Positions 1 to 5,026 of a stretch of DNA of 5,026 nt are shown one piece after another (positions within the stretch are counted from its first letter, which is position 1; each line of letters opens with the position of its first letter). This DNA is from Sphaerochaeta sp. (lineage in GTDB: Bacteria > Spirochaetota > Spirochaetia > Sphaerochaetales > Sphaerochaetaceae): assembly GCA_003456855.1 (NCBI GenBank), contig DMOO01000210.1:1-5026 (forward strand), written 5' to 3'. The notes beneath the pieces are model-generated. The model had not been told where the DNA came from and searched no databases. It saw only the letters and a list, made by a program, of their open reading frames with translations. Both the position numbers and the translations under genes were made by a program.

Positions 1-985
1 GCTTCCGGGCTGTGGCTATTATGGCCTTGCCTGAGGACTTCTCCTCCTTGAGTTTCTGATATTGCCTCATAAGCACAAAATCGCTTGTCTTGTCCTCCAT
101 ACGGACCATTGCAACCACACACTGCACTAAGGCAGTCCTGAGCTCCTGCGGGCCTCTTTTGGTTATCCTGCCATAGTGGATGGTGTCGTTAGAGGCCTGG
201 ACCCAAGGAACAAGGCCACAGTAGGCGGAGAAGTGCTTGTAGTCCTGGAACCTGTCTATGTCATCGATGTACGCTCTGATTGTGCATGCATTGACTATCC
301 CTATGCCGGGGATGGTCAGCAGAAGCTTGACCTGGTTGTCGTTCGCTGTTATCTGTCGGAGTCTTGTCTCAAGGACCTTCCTTTGCGACTCCACAACCTC
401 TATGGTCTCGAATATCGGCCTGATGACCATCGCTATATTGTCCGGCAGGGAGTTGAGTATGCGGCTTCGTTCCTTTCCGCTCTGGAACTGGGCCACTTTT
501 GTGATCGTTCCGTATGCAAGAAGGACAGCATGGGCCTGATTCTTGAGGGCGACGGCATCCTCAACCATGAGGGACCTTGTCTTCAGGATGCGTCTCAGGC
601 CTTCGGACTCGGCAGAGCAGAGATGGCTCTCCGGAAGAATGTCCCTGGAGAGGAACTCCGCCAGTGTCTTGGCATCGTTCTTATCAGTCTTCTTCGTCGA
701 CAGGTTGATGACCTTGAAACGGAGTGTGTTCACAACTGTTACCTCGAAGCCGTTCTTTTCCATTGTGTCACGGAAGTAACGCGCATTGGCCGTGCTCTCT
801 ATTGCAAGAGAGACAGCCCGTCCATAGGTGTCTGATAACAATTGAGTTGATTCGATGAAGGATCTGTATCCTTCCCGGTCAGTTGGGTACTCAGTTCCTT
901 GCTCGATGACTTCATCATCAATTAGAGTACAAGTAGTAAACTGCGTCTTGTGAAGGTCTACGCCGACGTAGATCTTGCTTTCCAT
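1..985 (-). CDS. IS110-family DEDD transposase, C-terminus cut by window edge
   Basis: The minus strand reads open from ATG at 985 through position 1, giving 328 codons with no stop. The protein is a serine/DEDD recombinase that moves an IS110-type element, a family now known to be guided by a bridge RNA. The N-terminal RuvC-like DEDD domain (about residues 1-155) shows D10 in VGVDLHKTQ, E63 in AIESTANARYF, and D101 and D104 in KTDKNDAKTLAEF. A helical, probably coiled-coil stretch follows (about 180-215). The C-terminal Transposase_20-type domain has a helix-hairpin-helix-like LLTIPGIGIVNA (222-233), then FSAYCGLVP (252-260) and QASNDTIHYGRITKRG (263-278), in which S265 is the expected nucleophilic serine. 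All catalytic residues are present, so the element may be active. By family comparison only a few tens of residues should be missing. AAGGAGAAGGGG (993-1004) is a good ribosome-binding site for this start. The large plus-strand open frames over this region are its antisense shadows. Confidence 0.95.
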   Translation of the reverse strand, partial: MESKIYVGVDLHKTQFTTCTLIDDEVIEQGTEYPTDREGYRSFIESTQLLSDTYGRAVSLAIESTANARYFRDTMEKNGFEVTVVNTLRFKVINLSTKKTDKNDAKTLAEFLSRDILPESHLCSAESEGLRRILKTRSLMVEDAVALKNQAHAVLLAYGTITKVAQFQSGKERSRILNSLPDNIAMVIRPIFETIEVVESQRKVLETRLRQITANDNQVKLLLTIPGIGIVNACTIRAYIDDIDRFQDYKHFSAYCGLVPWVQASNDTIHYGRITKRGPQELRTALVQCVVAMVRMEDKTSDFVLMRQYQKLKEEKSSGKAIIATARK

Positions 986-1131
986 TAGAATGCCCCTTCT
1001 CCTTGAGTAGTTATTACTTTCCCCAAGGTCCTTTTAAACATTAAACACTGAAATATCAAGAGAAAGATTTAAAGAATATGGAAAAATGTGGAGTTTGTGT
1101 GTTTTACTGAATATTCATGAAGTCTTGAGCC
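986..1131. other. AT-rich gap between trkH and the transposase, containing the presumed IS end
   Basis: This 146-bp gap separates the trkH stop from the transposase ATG. It is clearly richer in A and T than its neighbours from about 1008 to 1120. One end of the IS110 element should lie here, but I cannot place the junction because this family has no reliable long terminal inverted repeats. A weak candidate promoter for the transposase is TTGATA (1054-1059) with TAAAAG (1031-1036) 17 bases downstream on the minus strand. Small palindromes are TGAATATTCA (1108-1117) and AAGGTCCTT (1025-1033). No canonical stem plus T-run terminator for trkH is visible. Confidence 0.45.
993..1004 (-). promoter_or_regulatory. 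Ribosome-binding site of the IS110 transposase
   Basis: Read on the minus strand this is AAGGAGAAGGGG, two overlapping purine-rich Shine-Dalgarno matches 7 to 12 bases before the ATG at 985. It supports that start and contrasts with the absence of any such site before the small secreted-protein gene and trkA. Confidence 0.7.
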
Positions 1132-2598
1132 TCAGCGCTTCCAGAAGGATCTGGAGAAGAGGGCGAAGACTGTGAAGATCTCAAGTCTTCCAAGAAGCAT
1201 CTCGAATGAGCAGACCCAGAGCGCCCACTTCGGGAAGATGGCGAAGTTGCCTGCAGGACCGACCTTTCCGAAACCGATTCCGATGTTTCCAAGTGACAGG
1301 ATCGAAGCTGCCATACATGTCTCGATGTCAATTCCTGATATTGTCAGAACAACGGTACCTACAAGCCATGTGATCATGTAAATTGCACAGAAAGCGGCAA
1401 TTGAGGTTATTGTTTCATCGTGGACTATCTCGTCTCCAAGTCTGATCTTGGAGACTGAGGAAGGGTGGATCCTCTTCTTGATTGTGTTGGTTCCAAGCTT
1501 CCACAGGGTGACGATTCTTGTGACCTTCATTCCACCGCCGGCTGAACCTGCACAGCCTCCGATGAACATGGTGAAGACGACCAGCATTATCGAGAACGAC
1601 GGCCAGTGCAGATAGTCCGTGGTTGCGAATCCTGTTGTGGTCAGAACCGACGCGATATGGAAACCTGCATATCTGAAGGCTGTAAGGATGTCAGGGTAGG
1701 TGTTAGTGATTGCAAGCTGTATTGCCGCGAACAAGGTGCAGAGGAACCAGATGGACATGTACCACTTGAGCTCCGCGTCCTTGAACACATCCTTTATCTT
1801 TCCTGTGAAGGCCTTGTAGTAGAGTGAGAAGTTGACTCCGGCTATCAGCATGAAGACAGTCACCACGACATCGACATAGGCTGAGGCGAAGGCTCCGATT
1901 GAGGATGCCTTTACGCAGAAGCCTGCAGCGGCCATGGTGGAGAAGGTGACTGTGACCGCCTCGTATGGGCTGAGTCCTCCGAAGAGCAGGAAGATCGTCT
2001 CCAATACGGAGAAGCCGACGTAGATTCCCCAGAGAGCTATGGCGGTTGTCTTTGTCTTAGGGGTGAGCTTGTCCTTTACTGGTCCGACTGATTCGGCGCC
2101 CATAAGATGGAAGGTTCCGGCTCCCATGTTTGCTCCGATTGCAGGGAGCAGGGCGACAAACAGAACGACGATTCCCATTCCGCCAAGCCAGTTGGTCATG
2201 CTTCTCCAGAAGAGGATTCCTTTGTAGCAACCCTCGATGTCTGTTAGAGCGGTGGCTCCTGTTGTGGTGAATCCGCTCATTATCTCGAAGAAGGCTGCAC
2301 TGTATGACTTGAAATCCCCTGAGAGAACCAGAGGTATGGCTCCAAATGCAGTTGCGATTATCCATGTGAAGGTGACGAAGAAGTATCCGTCACGCTGTTT
2401 GAGGTTTGTGATCTCCACGTTTCTGAGGATGATCAAGGCTCCGCCTGAGAAGGTGACCATCAGGGCCATTGTTATGAGGAAGGCCCTTGCCGCAATATCC
2501 TCTCCGTAGAAAAGACTCACAGAGAGAGGGGCTATCATGAGAATTGCAATGAATATCTGGATGAGGGCAAGAAGCTTGATGTCTTTCTTAAGATTCAT
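1132..2598 (-). CDS. trkH: Trk potassium uptake system, membrane channel subunit TrkH
   Basis: This encodes the inner-membrane K+-translocating subunit of a Trk/Ktr/HKT-type transporter, gated by the cytoplasmic TrkA ring. At 488 residues it matches the usual TrkH length (about 480-490). It is hydrophobic throughout and shows the four membrane-pore-membrane repeats. Their filter segments are TTTGAT (111-116, glycine 114), AAAGFC (223-228, glycine 226), TTTGFA (320-325, glycine 323) and NIGIGFG (438-444, glycine 440). All four filter glycines are present, as expected for K+ selectivity. The conserved GGCAGSAGGGMK (347-358) and the C-terminal LLGRLEIFT (468-476) are family signatures. An upstream in-frame ATG at 2634 would lie inside trkA. 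I prefer ATG 2598 because AAGGG (2604-2608) sits five bases before it, it begins one base after the trkA stop, and MNLKKDIKLL is a normal TrkH N-terminus. This spacing suggests translational coupling to trkA. Confidence 0.95.
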   Translation of the reverse strand: MNLKKDIKLLALIQIFIAILMIAPLSVSLFYGEDIAARAFLITMALMVTFSGGALIILRNVEITNLKQRDGYFFVTFTWIIATAFGAIPLVLSGDFKSYSAAFFEIMSGFTTTGATALTDIEGCYKGILFWRSMTNWLGGMGIVVLFVALLPAIGANMGAGTFHLMGAESVGPVKDKLTPKTKTTAIALWGIYVGFSVLETIFLLFGGLSPYEAVTVTFSTMAAAGFCVKASSIGAFASAYVDVVVTVFMLIAGVNFSLYYKAFTGKIKDVFKDAELKWYMSIWFLCTLFAAIQLAITNTYPDILTAFRYAGFHIASVLTTTGFATTDYLHWPSFSIMLVVFTMFIGGCAGSAGGGMKVTRIVTLWKLGTNTIKKRIHPSSVSKIRLGDEIVHDETITSIAAFCAIYMITWLVGTVVLTISGIDIETCMAASILSLGNIGIGFGKVGPAGNFAIFPKWALWVCSFEMLLGRLEIFTVFALFSRSFWKR

Positions 2599-2599
2599 C

Positions 2600-3979
2600 T
2601 CAACCCTTCTTTTGCTCCAGAGCTGAGCCGACATGAAGCAGCTTCTGGATGAAGTCGGCTGACTTTCTCTCCACGATTGTGATCAGGGCATCGCCAGACT
2701 CTATGACGTAGAGACCGCCTGGGATCATTGTCGTCCCGTCCTTCTTCGTGACTCCCGCGATGATTCCCTTGCCCCTCATGTCAATGTCCTTGAGAGCAGT
2801 TCCGATGACCGGATTCCCCTTGGTTATCGTGAATTCAAAGGCTTCTATCTGTCCATCGAACATCGAATGCATACTGGCTACGTTCTGGCCATGCATGTAT
2901 CTCATCAGCGAATCGACCGTAACATCCTGCGTTGAGATGATGCTGTCTATTCCAAGGTGGCTTGCCATTCTGACATAGTTCGGGTTCTGGTTGACCAGAG
3001 CCATGCTGTTCTTTATTCCAAAGTGCTTTGCGTAGCTGGCCGTGATGATGTTCAGTTCGTCGTTGTAGGTGAGGCAGATCATCAGGTCGAAGGCTCCGAG
3101 GTTCTCCTCCTCGAAGACGGACTCGTTTGTGATGTCGGCGTTCAGGACCAGGACATCAGGGTACATGGTTGCCATCTTCTCGCAGACTTCCTTATCCATG
3201 TCGATCAGGGCGATGTCCCTGTGCTGGTACTTCGGAATAGCCTTGAGAAGGAAGTCGGCCACCTGCGTGGCTCCGACAATTGCGATTCTCTTCGGCTTCT
3301 GCTTCCTTCTTCCGACAGAGGAGAGGATCTTGTCTACGCTGTTTTCGTGTGCGACAAGGCTGAGGGTGTCGCCTGGGCGGATGACTGTGTCTCCGCTAGG
3401 GACGATTGCCTCTCCATTTCTGTTGAGGGCAGCGATGATGAAGTTGGCGTTGAGCTCCATCCTGACCTGCTTGACCATCTTGTTGTTGTACGGTGAGCCG
3501 TTCTCGACGAAGACGTTGTACAGGAGAAGGGAGGAGTTCTCGAAGGAGATGATGTCGCTGTAGATTCCGCGCTCGACATCCTGGTAGATGTACTGGGCGA
3601 CCTCCTGTGTCGGGTTTACTATGTGGCTGATTCCCATTAGGGAGTTTCCGATTCCACTGTATCCCGTGTATGAGAGGTTTCTGATAGATGCAATTGTAAG
3701 CGGTACCTTGAACTCGGAGGCTGCGATTCCGCTTGATACCAGGTTGGTCTCGTCACTTCCGGTGAGGGCGACGAATGCATCTGCATCGTCCACGCCTGCA
3801 TCACTCAGATCCTCGAGACTTGTTCCACTGCCTCTGAAAGCGAGACAGTCGACCTGTGACATAGCGGTGTTGACGTCCTCGATGTCCTCATCGATGATAA
3901 TGACATCCTTGTTTTCCTCGACAAGATGTCTAGCGAGTCTGATTCCTCTACGCCCGGCACCAAGAATTACAACCTTCAT
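2600..3979 (-). CDS. trkA: Trk potassium uptake system, NAD-binding gating subunit TrkA
   Basis: This encodes the cytoplasmic regulatory subunit that binds nucleotides and gates TrkH. At 459 residues it is the usual length of the two-RCK TrkA type (E. coli about 458), not the single-RCK KtrA. The order is RCK_N 1 (1 to about 120) with the dinucleotide motif GAGRRG (7-12) and the acidic residue D30 ending strand 2; RCK_C 1 (about 140-222) with RPGDTLSLVA (201-210); RCK_N 2 (about 230-350); and RCK_C 2 (about 370-450) with ESGDALITIVE (427-437). The second Rossmann loop reads GATQVA (236-241), so the third glycine of the GxGxxG pattern is replaced, although acidic D260 remains. Nucleotide binding may be weaker in that half. 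There is no Shine-Dalgarno sequence before ATG 3979; a promoter sits directly against the start. The gene is followed after one base by trkH, its functional partner. Confidence 0.95.
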   Translation of the reverse strand: MKVVILGAGRRGIRLARHLVEENKDVIIIDEDIEDVNTAMSQVDCLAFRGSGTSLEDLSDAGVDDADAFVALTGSDETNLVSSGIAASEFKVPLTIASIRNLSYTGYSGIGNSLMGISHIVNPTQEVAQYIYQDVERGIYSDIISFENSSLLLYNVFVENGSPYNNKMVKQVRMELNANFIIAALNRNGEAIVPSGDTVIRPGDTLSLVAHENSVDKILSSVGRRKQKPKRIAIVGATQVADFLLKAIPKYQHRDIALIDMDKEVCEKMATMYPDVLVLNADITNESVFEEENLGAFDLMICLTYNDELNIITASYAKHFGIKNSMALVNQNPNYVRMASHLGIDSIISTQDVTVDSLMRYMHGQNVASMHSMFDGQIEAFEFTITKGNPVIGTALKDIDMRGKGIIAGVTKKDGTTMIPGGLYVIESGDALITIVERKSADFIQKLLHVGSALEQKKG

Positions 3980-3981
3980 AT

Positions 3982-4018
3982 ACTATATACTATATAATAA
4001 TAAAGCAAACTCGTTCAA
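3982..4018 (-). promoter_or_regulatory. Candidate trkA promoter giving a leaderless or near-leaderless mRNA
   Basis: On the minus strand, TTGAAC (4013-4018) is followed 18 bases later by TATAGT (3989-3994), or 16 bases later by TATATA (3991-3996). Initiation about seven bases on would fall roughly 2-5 bases before ATG 3979. No Shine-Dalgarno sequence exists here. The stretch is a short tandem heptamer, TATATAG twice (3983-3996), running into TATATG, which contains the start codon itself. The exact -10 cannot be chosen by eye. Confidence 0.5.
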
Positions 4019-4032
4019 TTGGATTTAGTGAA

Positions 4033-4635
4033 TCATTCGCCGAAACCGACGGTGAGATAGGCACTGAGAGAGATACCGTCTGTGATGACCCTTGTGTCGT
4101 CGCTGGCAAAGGTCAGAAGAGGGACCTTGACCTTGACGCCGATTCTTGGAACCACGAAGGATGGGTTGTCGAAGACGTATTCGAACTTTCCCATGGCACC
4201 GATTGTGTGTATCCTCTGTCCGCCGACCTGGGAGGCGAGGGATTCCACTCTGTAGAATAGTCCACCATCAACGTTGAAGGTTGAGGTGTAGTAGATTCCA
4301 CTTGGGAAGATGGCATAGGCGCAGAGCTCTCTGATCTTCAGGGGATAGCTGGAGACGTCGACGTCCTTGTTGTAGCGTACCCAGGAGATCGGCTTCTCGA
4401 AGGTGACCTCGCCGCCGAAGCCTATCTCGTTCATGTAGTCCATGATCTCGCCGATTGCGGTCACAGAGATGAAGTAGATCTCATCTGAGTACTTCTTGAC
4501 GTACTCGCCTTCATCGTTTCTTATCTTTATATCCCTCAAGTTCAAGCCTGCACCGGCCTCCACTCCAATATAGCCTGCGAACAGGGAAGCAGTGAGGACA
4601 AATGCCAAGATAGCTATAACAATAATCTTTTTCAT
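4033..4635 (-). CDS. Small exported protein of unknown function, possible outer-membrane beta-barrel
   Basis: I do not recognise this 200-residue protein. It starts MKKIIVIAIL and has a clear Sec-type signal peptide: a KK pair, a hydrophobic core (residues 4-14) and a probable cleavage after SLFA, about residue 20. The mature part of about 180 residues alternates polar and nonpolar residues and is rich in glycine and aromatics, for example YIGVEAGAGLNL (22-33), IGFGGEVTFE (72-81) and IGVKVKVPLL (165-174). It ends LSAYLTVGFGE. This pattern fits a small outer-membrane beta-barrel or a periplasmic beta-rich protein, but the C-terminal residue is not the classic aromatic. There is one cysteine in the mature part and no lipobox. 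An ATG three codons upstream (4644) overlaps the -10 element, so I choose ATG 4635, where transcription should begin. It lies 53 bp upstream of trkA on the same strand with no terminator between them, so partial co-transcription is possible. A link to K+ transport is not shown. Confidence 0.75.
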   Translation of the reverse strand: MKKIIVIAILAFVLTASLFAGYIGVEAGAGLNLRDIKIRNDEGEYVKKYSDEIYFISVTAIGEIMDYMNEIGFGGEVTFEKPISWVRYNKDVDVSSYPLKIRELCAYAIFPSGIYYTSTFNVDGGLFYRVESLASQVGGQRIHTIGAMGKFEYVFDNPSFVVPRIGVKVKVPLLTFASDDTRVITDGISLSAYLTVGFGE

Positions 4636-4642
4636 ACCAGTC

Positions 4643-4670
4643 ATTGTATCTTAGTTTGCAAAACAGTCAA
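4643..4670 (-). promoter_or_regulatory. Strong sigma-70-like promoter, predicted leaderless start for the secreted-protein gene
   Basis: On the minus strand, TTGACT (4665-4670) and TACAAT (4643-4648) each match the consensus at five of six positions and are 16 bases apart. Counting seven bases beyond the -10 element puts the start at 4636 or 4635. Position 4635 is the A of the preferred ATG, so the transcript would have no 5' leader. The -10 element overlaps the alternative upstream ATG (4642-4644), which could then not be on the mRNA. No Shine-Dalgarno sequence precedes either ATG. Confidence 0.7.
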
Positions 4671-4673
4671 GGA

Positions 4674-4755
4674 GGCAGAGCAGGGAGAGCACGTCGAGTA
4701 AGCCGAGCAGATCAAGCAAGCAGAGCAGGCCGAGCACGCCAAGCAAAGCCGAGCA
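4674..4755. repeat. Degenerate 9-bp tandem repeat
   Basis: Eight consecutive 9-bp units (4674-4745) and a ninth 10-bp unit (4746-4755) can be laid out with nearly constant phase. The approximate plus-strand consensus is (g/a)gc(c/a)gagca, and almost every unit ends in RAGCA: ggcagagca, gggagagca, cgtcgagta, agccgagca, gatcaagca and so on. Fragments of the motif continue to about 4763. The block lies between the promoter at 4643-4670 and the 36-bp repeats. The plus strand is strongly purine-biased. I see no gene in it. Confidence 0.75.
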
Positions 4756-4768
4756 AAGCAAAGTATCG

Positions 4769-4874
4769 CAGGGGTAGGACTCGTCGCTACGCTACACCGC
4801 CTACCAGGGGTAGGACTCGTCGCTACGCTACACCGCCTACCAGGGGTAGGACTCGTCGCTACGCTACACCGCCT
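4769..4874. repeat. Three 36-bp tandem repeats carrying the 3' end of tRNA-fMet
   Basis: The units are 4769-4804, 4805-4840 and 4841-4874; the first two are identical and the last stops matching two bases short. Each starts caggggtaggactcg, identical to the plus-strand image of the neighbouring tRNA 3' end. Unit 1, with its preceding g, shares 16 bp (4768-4783 against 4976-4991), and the match extends to 21 of 24. In tRNA terms the unit keeps the 3' acceptor strand and the 3' half of the T arm. The three mismatches fall at the equivalents of 53-55, breaking the T-stem closing pair and the T loop. At each of the two full junctions CCTACC AGG GGTAGG (4800-4814, 4836-4850) forms a 6-bp inverted repeat. 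There are no spacers, so this is not a CRISPR array. Confidence 0.85.
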
Positions 4875-4879
4875 TCGTC

Positions 4880-4902
4880 GCAAGGCAATGCGCCTGCCTT
4901 GC
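4880..4902. repeat. Inverted repeat (8-bp stem, 7-base loop) beside the 36-bp repeats
   Basis: GCAAGGCA (4880-4887) is the reverse complement of TGCCTTGC (4895-4902), with a 7-base loop. No T-run follows on either strand, so it is not a canonical terminator. An alternative short stem pairs GCCTT (4871-4875) with AAGGC (4882-4886). It lies between the truncated third repeat and the tRNA terminator. Its function is unknown. Confidence 0.55.
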
Positions 4903-4932
4903 TCCTCGGTCCTCGTCCTCACAATTCCTCTT

Positions 4933-4966
4933 AAAAACAAAAAACCAAGGACTAAGCCTTGGTTTT
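4933..4966 (-). terminator. Intrinsic terminator of the tRNA-fMet transcript
   Basis: On the minus strand AAAACCAAGG (4966-4957), loop CTTAGT, and CCTTGGTTTT (4950-4941) form a perfect 10-bp stem. It is followed by TTGTTTTT (4940-4933). It lies only seven bases after the tRNA 3' end, as expected for a tRNA transcript. The stem is flanked by T-rich sequence on the plus strand too, so some bidirectional action is possible. It separates the tRNA from the repeat block, which would be transcribed only by read-through. Confidence 0.9.
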
Positions 4967-4973
4967 CCGTTTT

Positions 4974-5026
4974 TAGCAGGGGTAGGACTCGGACCTACGG
5001 CCTCCGGGTTATGAGCCCGACGAGCT
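4974..5026 (-). tRNA. Initiator tRNA-fMet (CAU), 5' part beyond the window
   Basis: The minus strand from 5026 to 4974 covers tRNA positions 21 to 73. The anticodon stem-loop is TCGGG CTCATAA CCCGG with anticodon CAT at 5013-5011. Three consecutive G-C pairs (29-31 with 39-41) are the hallmark of the initiator. The variable loop AGGCC, T stem GTAGG/CCTAC and acceptor strand CCCTGCT with discriminator A73 (4974) follow. CCA is not encoded; AAAA comes next. Two details are unusual. Position 55 is C (T loop TCCGAGT) where U, modified to pseudouridine, is nearly universal. Position 72 is U, so its partner at position 1, outside the window, decides whether the initiator-typical unpaired end is kept. 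About 20 bases of the 5' side are missing. Confidence 0.93.

Larger units (their letters stand above)
4671..4932. other. Gene-free repeat block between tRNA-fMet terminator and secreted-protein gene
   Basis: Together with its flanks this is the only stretch of about 300 bases without a convincing gene. It contains, from the tRNA side, a plain stretch (4903-4932), an inverted repeat, three tRNA-derived 36-bp units and the 9-bp repeat. Both strands happen to be open across it because the repeat periods are multiples of three. However, those frames begin at TTG codons with no ribosome-binding site, overlap the terminator or the promoter, and translate to low-complexity Arg-rich or Cys/Ser-rich sequence. 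I treat them as non-coding. Confidence 0.65.

Noticed and set aside
176..835. 219-codon plus-strand open frame
   Set aside because: It is antisense to the IS110 transposase, whose motifs are complete on the minus strand. The plus-strand translation has no recognisable features.
986..1131. Bridge RNA of the IS110 element in the gap upstream of the transposase
   Set aside because: The gap is short and AT-rich, and I found no extended stem-loops in it by eye. It is kept only as a question in the findings.
2599..2634. Longer trkH start at ATG 2634
   Set aside because: It would overlap trkA and add twelve residues (MSAQLWSKRRVE) not expected in TrkH. ATG 2598 has a well-spaced AAGGG and a typical N-terminus.
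2957..3563. Overlapping plus-strand open frames of about 160-180 codons
   Set aside because: They are antisense shadows of trkA, produced by its codon bias.
4769..4874. CRISPR array with 36-bp repeats
   Set aside because: The repeats are directly adjacent with no spacers, number only three, and derive from a tRNA end. No cas gene is present.
4880..4902. Second intrinsic terminator
   Set aside because: The stem is reasonable, but no T-run follows on either strand.
4641..4940. 99-codon minus-strand open frame over the repeats
   Set aside because: It starts at a TTG inside the terminator tail with no ribosome-binding site, is low-complexity Cys/Ser/Arg-rich, and exists because both repeat periods are multiples of three.
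4941..5026. Attachment site of an integrated element at the tRNA 3' end
   Set aside because: The 15-16 bp repeats of the tRNA end lie only about 100-200 bp away, and no integrase or cargo lies between them, so there is no integrated element in the window.

Overview
The window looks like a piece of a bacterial chromosome from a Gram-negative organism of roughly balanced base composition. The evidence is a Trk potassium-uptake operon, a small exported protein with a periplasmic or outer-membrane look, a bacterial initiator tRNA with no genomically encoded CCA end, and an IS110-family element. The style is compatible with Spirochaetota, but no marker in the window fixes the phylum, so that is only a guess. 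All supported genes lie on the minus strand, so the natural reading order is from high to low coordinates.

Region by region, in transcription order: (1) 5026-4974, the 3' part of tRNA-fMet, cut by the window edge, followed by a strong intrinsic terminator at 4966-4933. (2) 4932-4671, a gene-free repeat block. It holds an imperfect 23-bp hairpin sequence, then three 36-bp tandem units that each begin with 15-16 bp identical to the 3' end of the neighbouring tRNA-fMet, then a degenerate 9-bp tandem repeat. (3) A sharp sigma-70-like promoter at 4670-4643, which appears to start transcription at or next to the ATG of a small secreted protein of unknown function (4635-4033). (4) trkA (3979-2600) and trkH (2598-1132), one base apart, encoding the cytoplasmic NAD-binding gating subunit and the membrane channel subunit of a Trk K+ uptake system. 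(5) A 146-bp AT-rich gap. (6) The first 328 codons of an IS110-family DEDD transposase (985 to beyond position 1).

The small exported protein, trkA and trkH may be partly co-transcribed, because no terminator is visible between them. trkA nevertheless has its own candidate promoter placed almost on top of its start codon. Both promoter-bearing genes lack a Shine-Dalgarno sequence and look leaderless or nearly so, whereas trkH and the transposase have good ribosome-binding sites.

The most unusual part is the tRNA-derived tandem repeat just downstream of the tRNA-fMet terminator. It resembles in principle the tRNA-3'-end repeats at the E. coli tyrT locus, but with a different tRNA, a much shorter unit and no relation I can see to a known family. 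I did not find convincing evidence of a complete new multi-gene system here.
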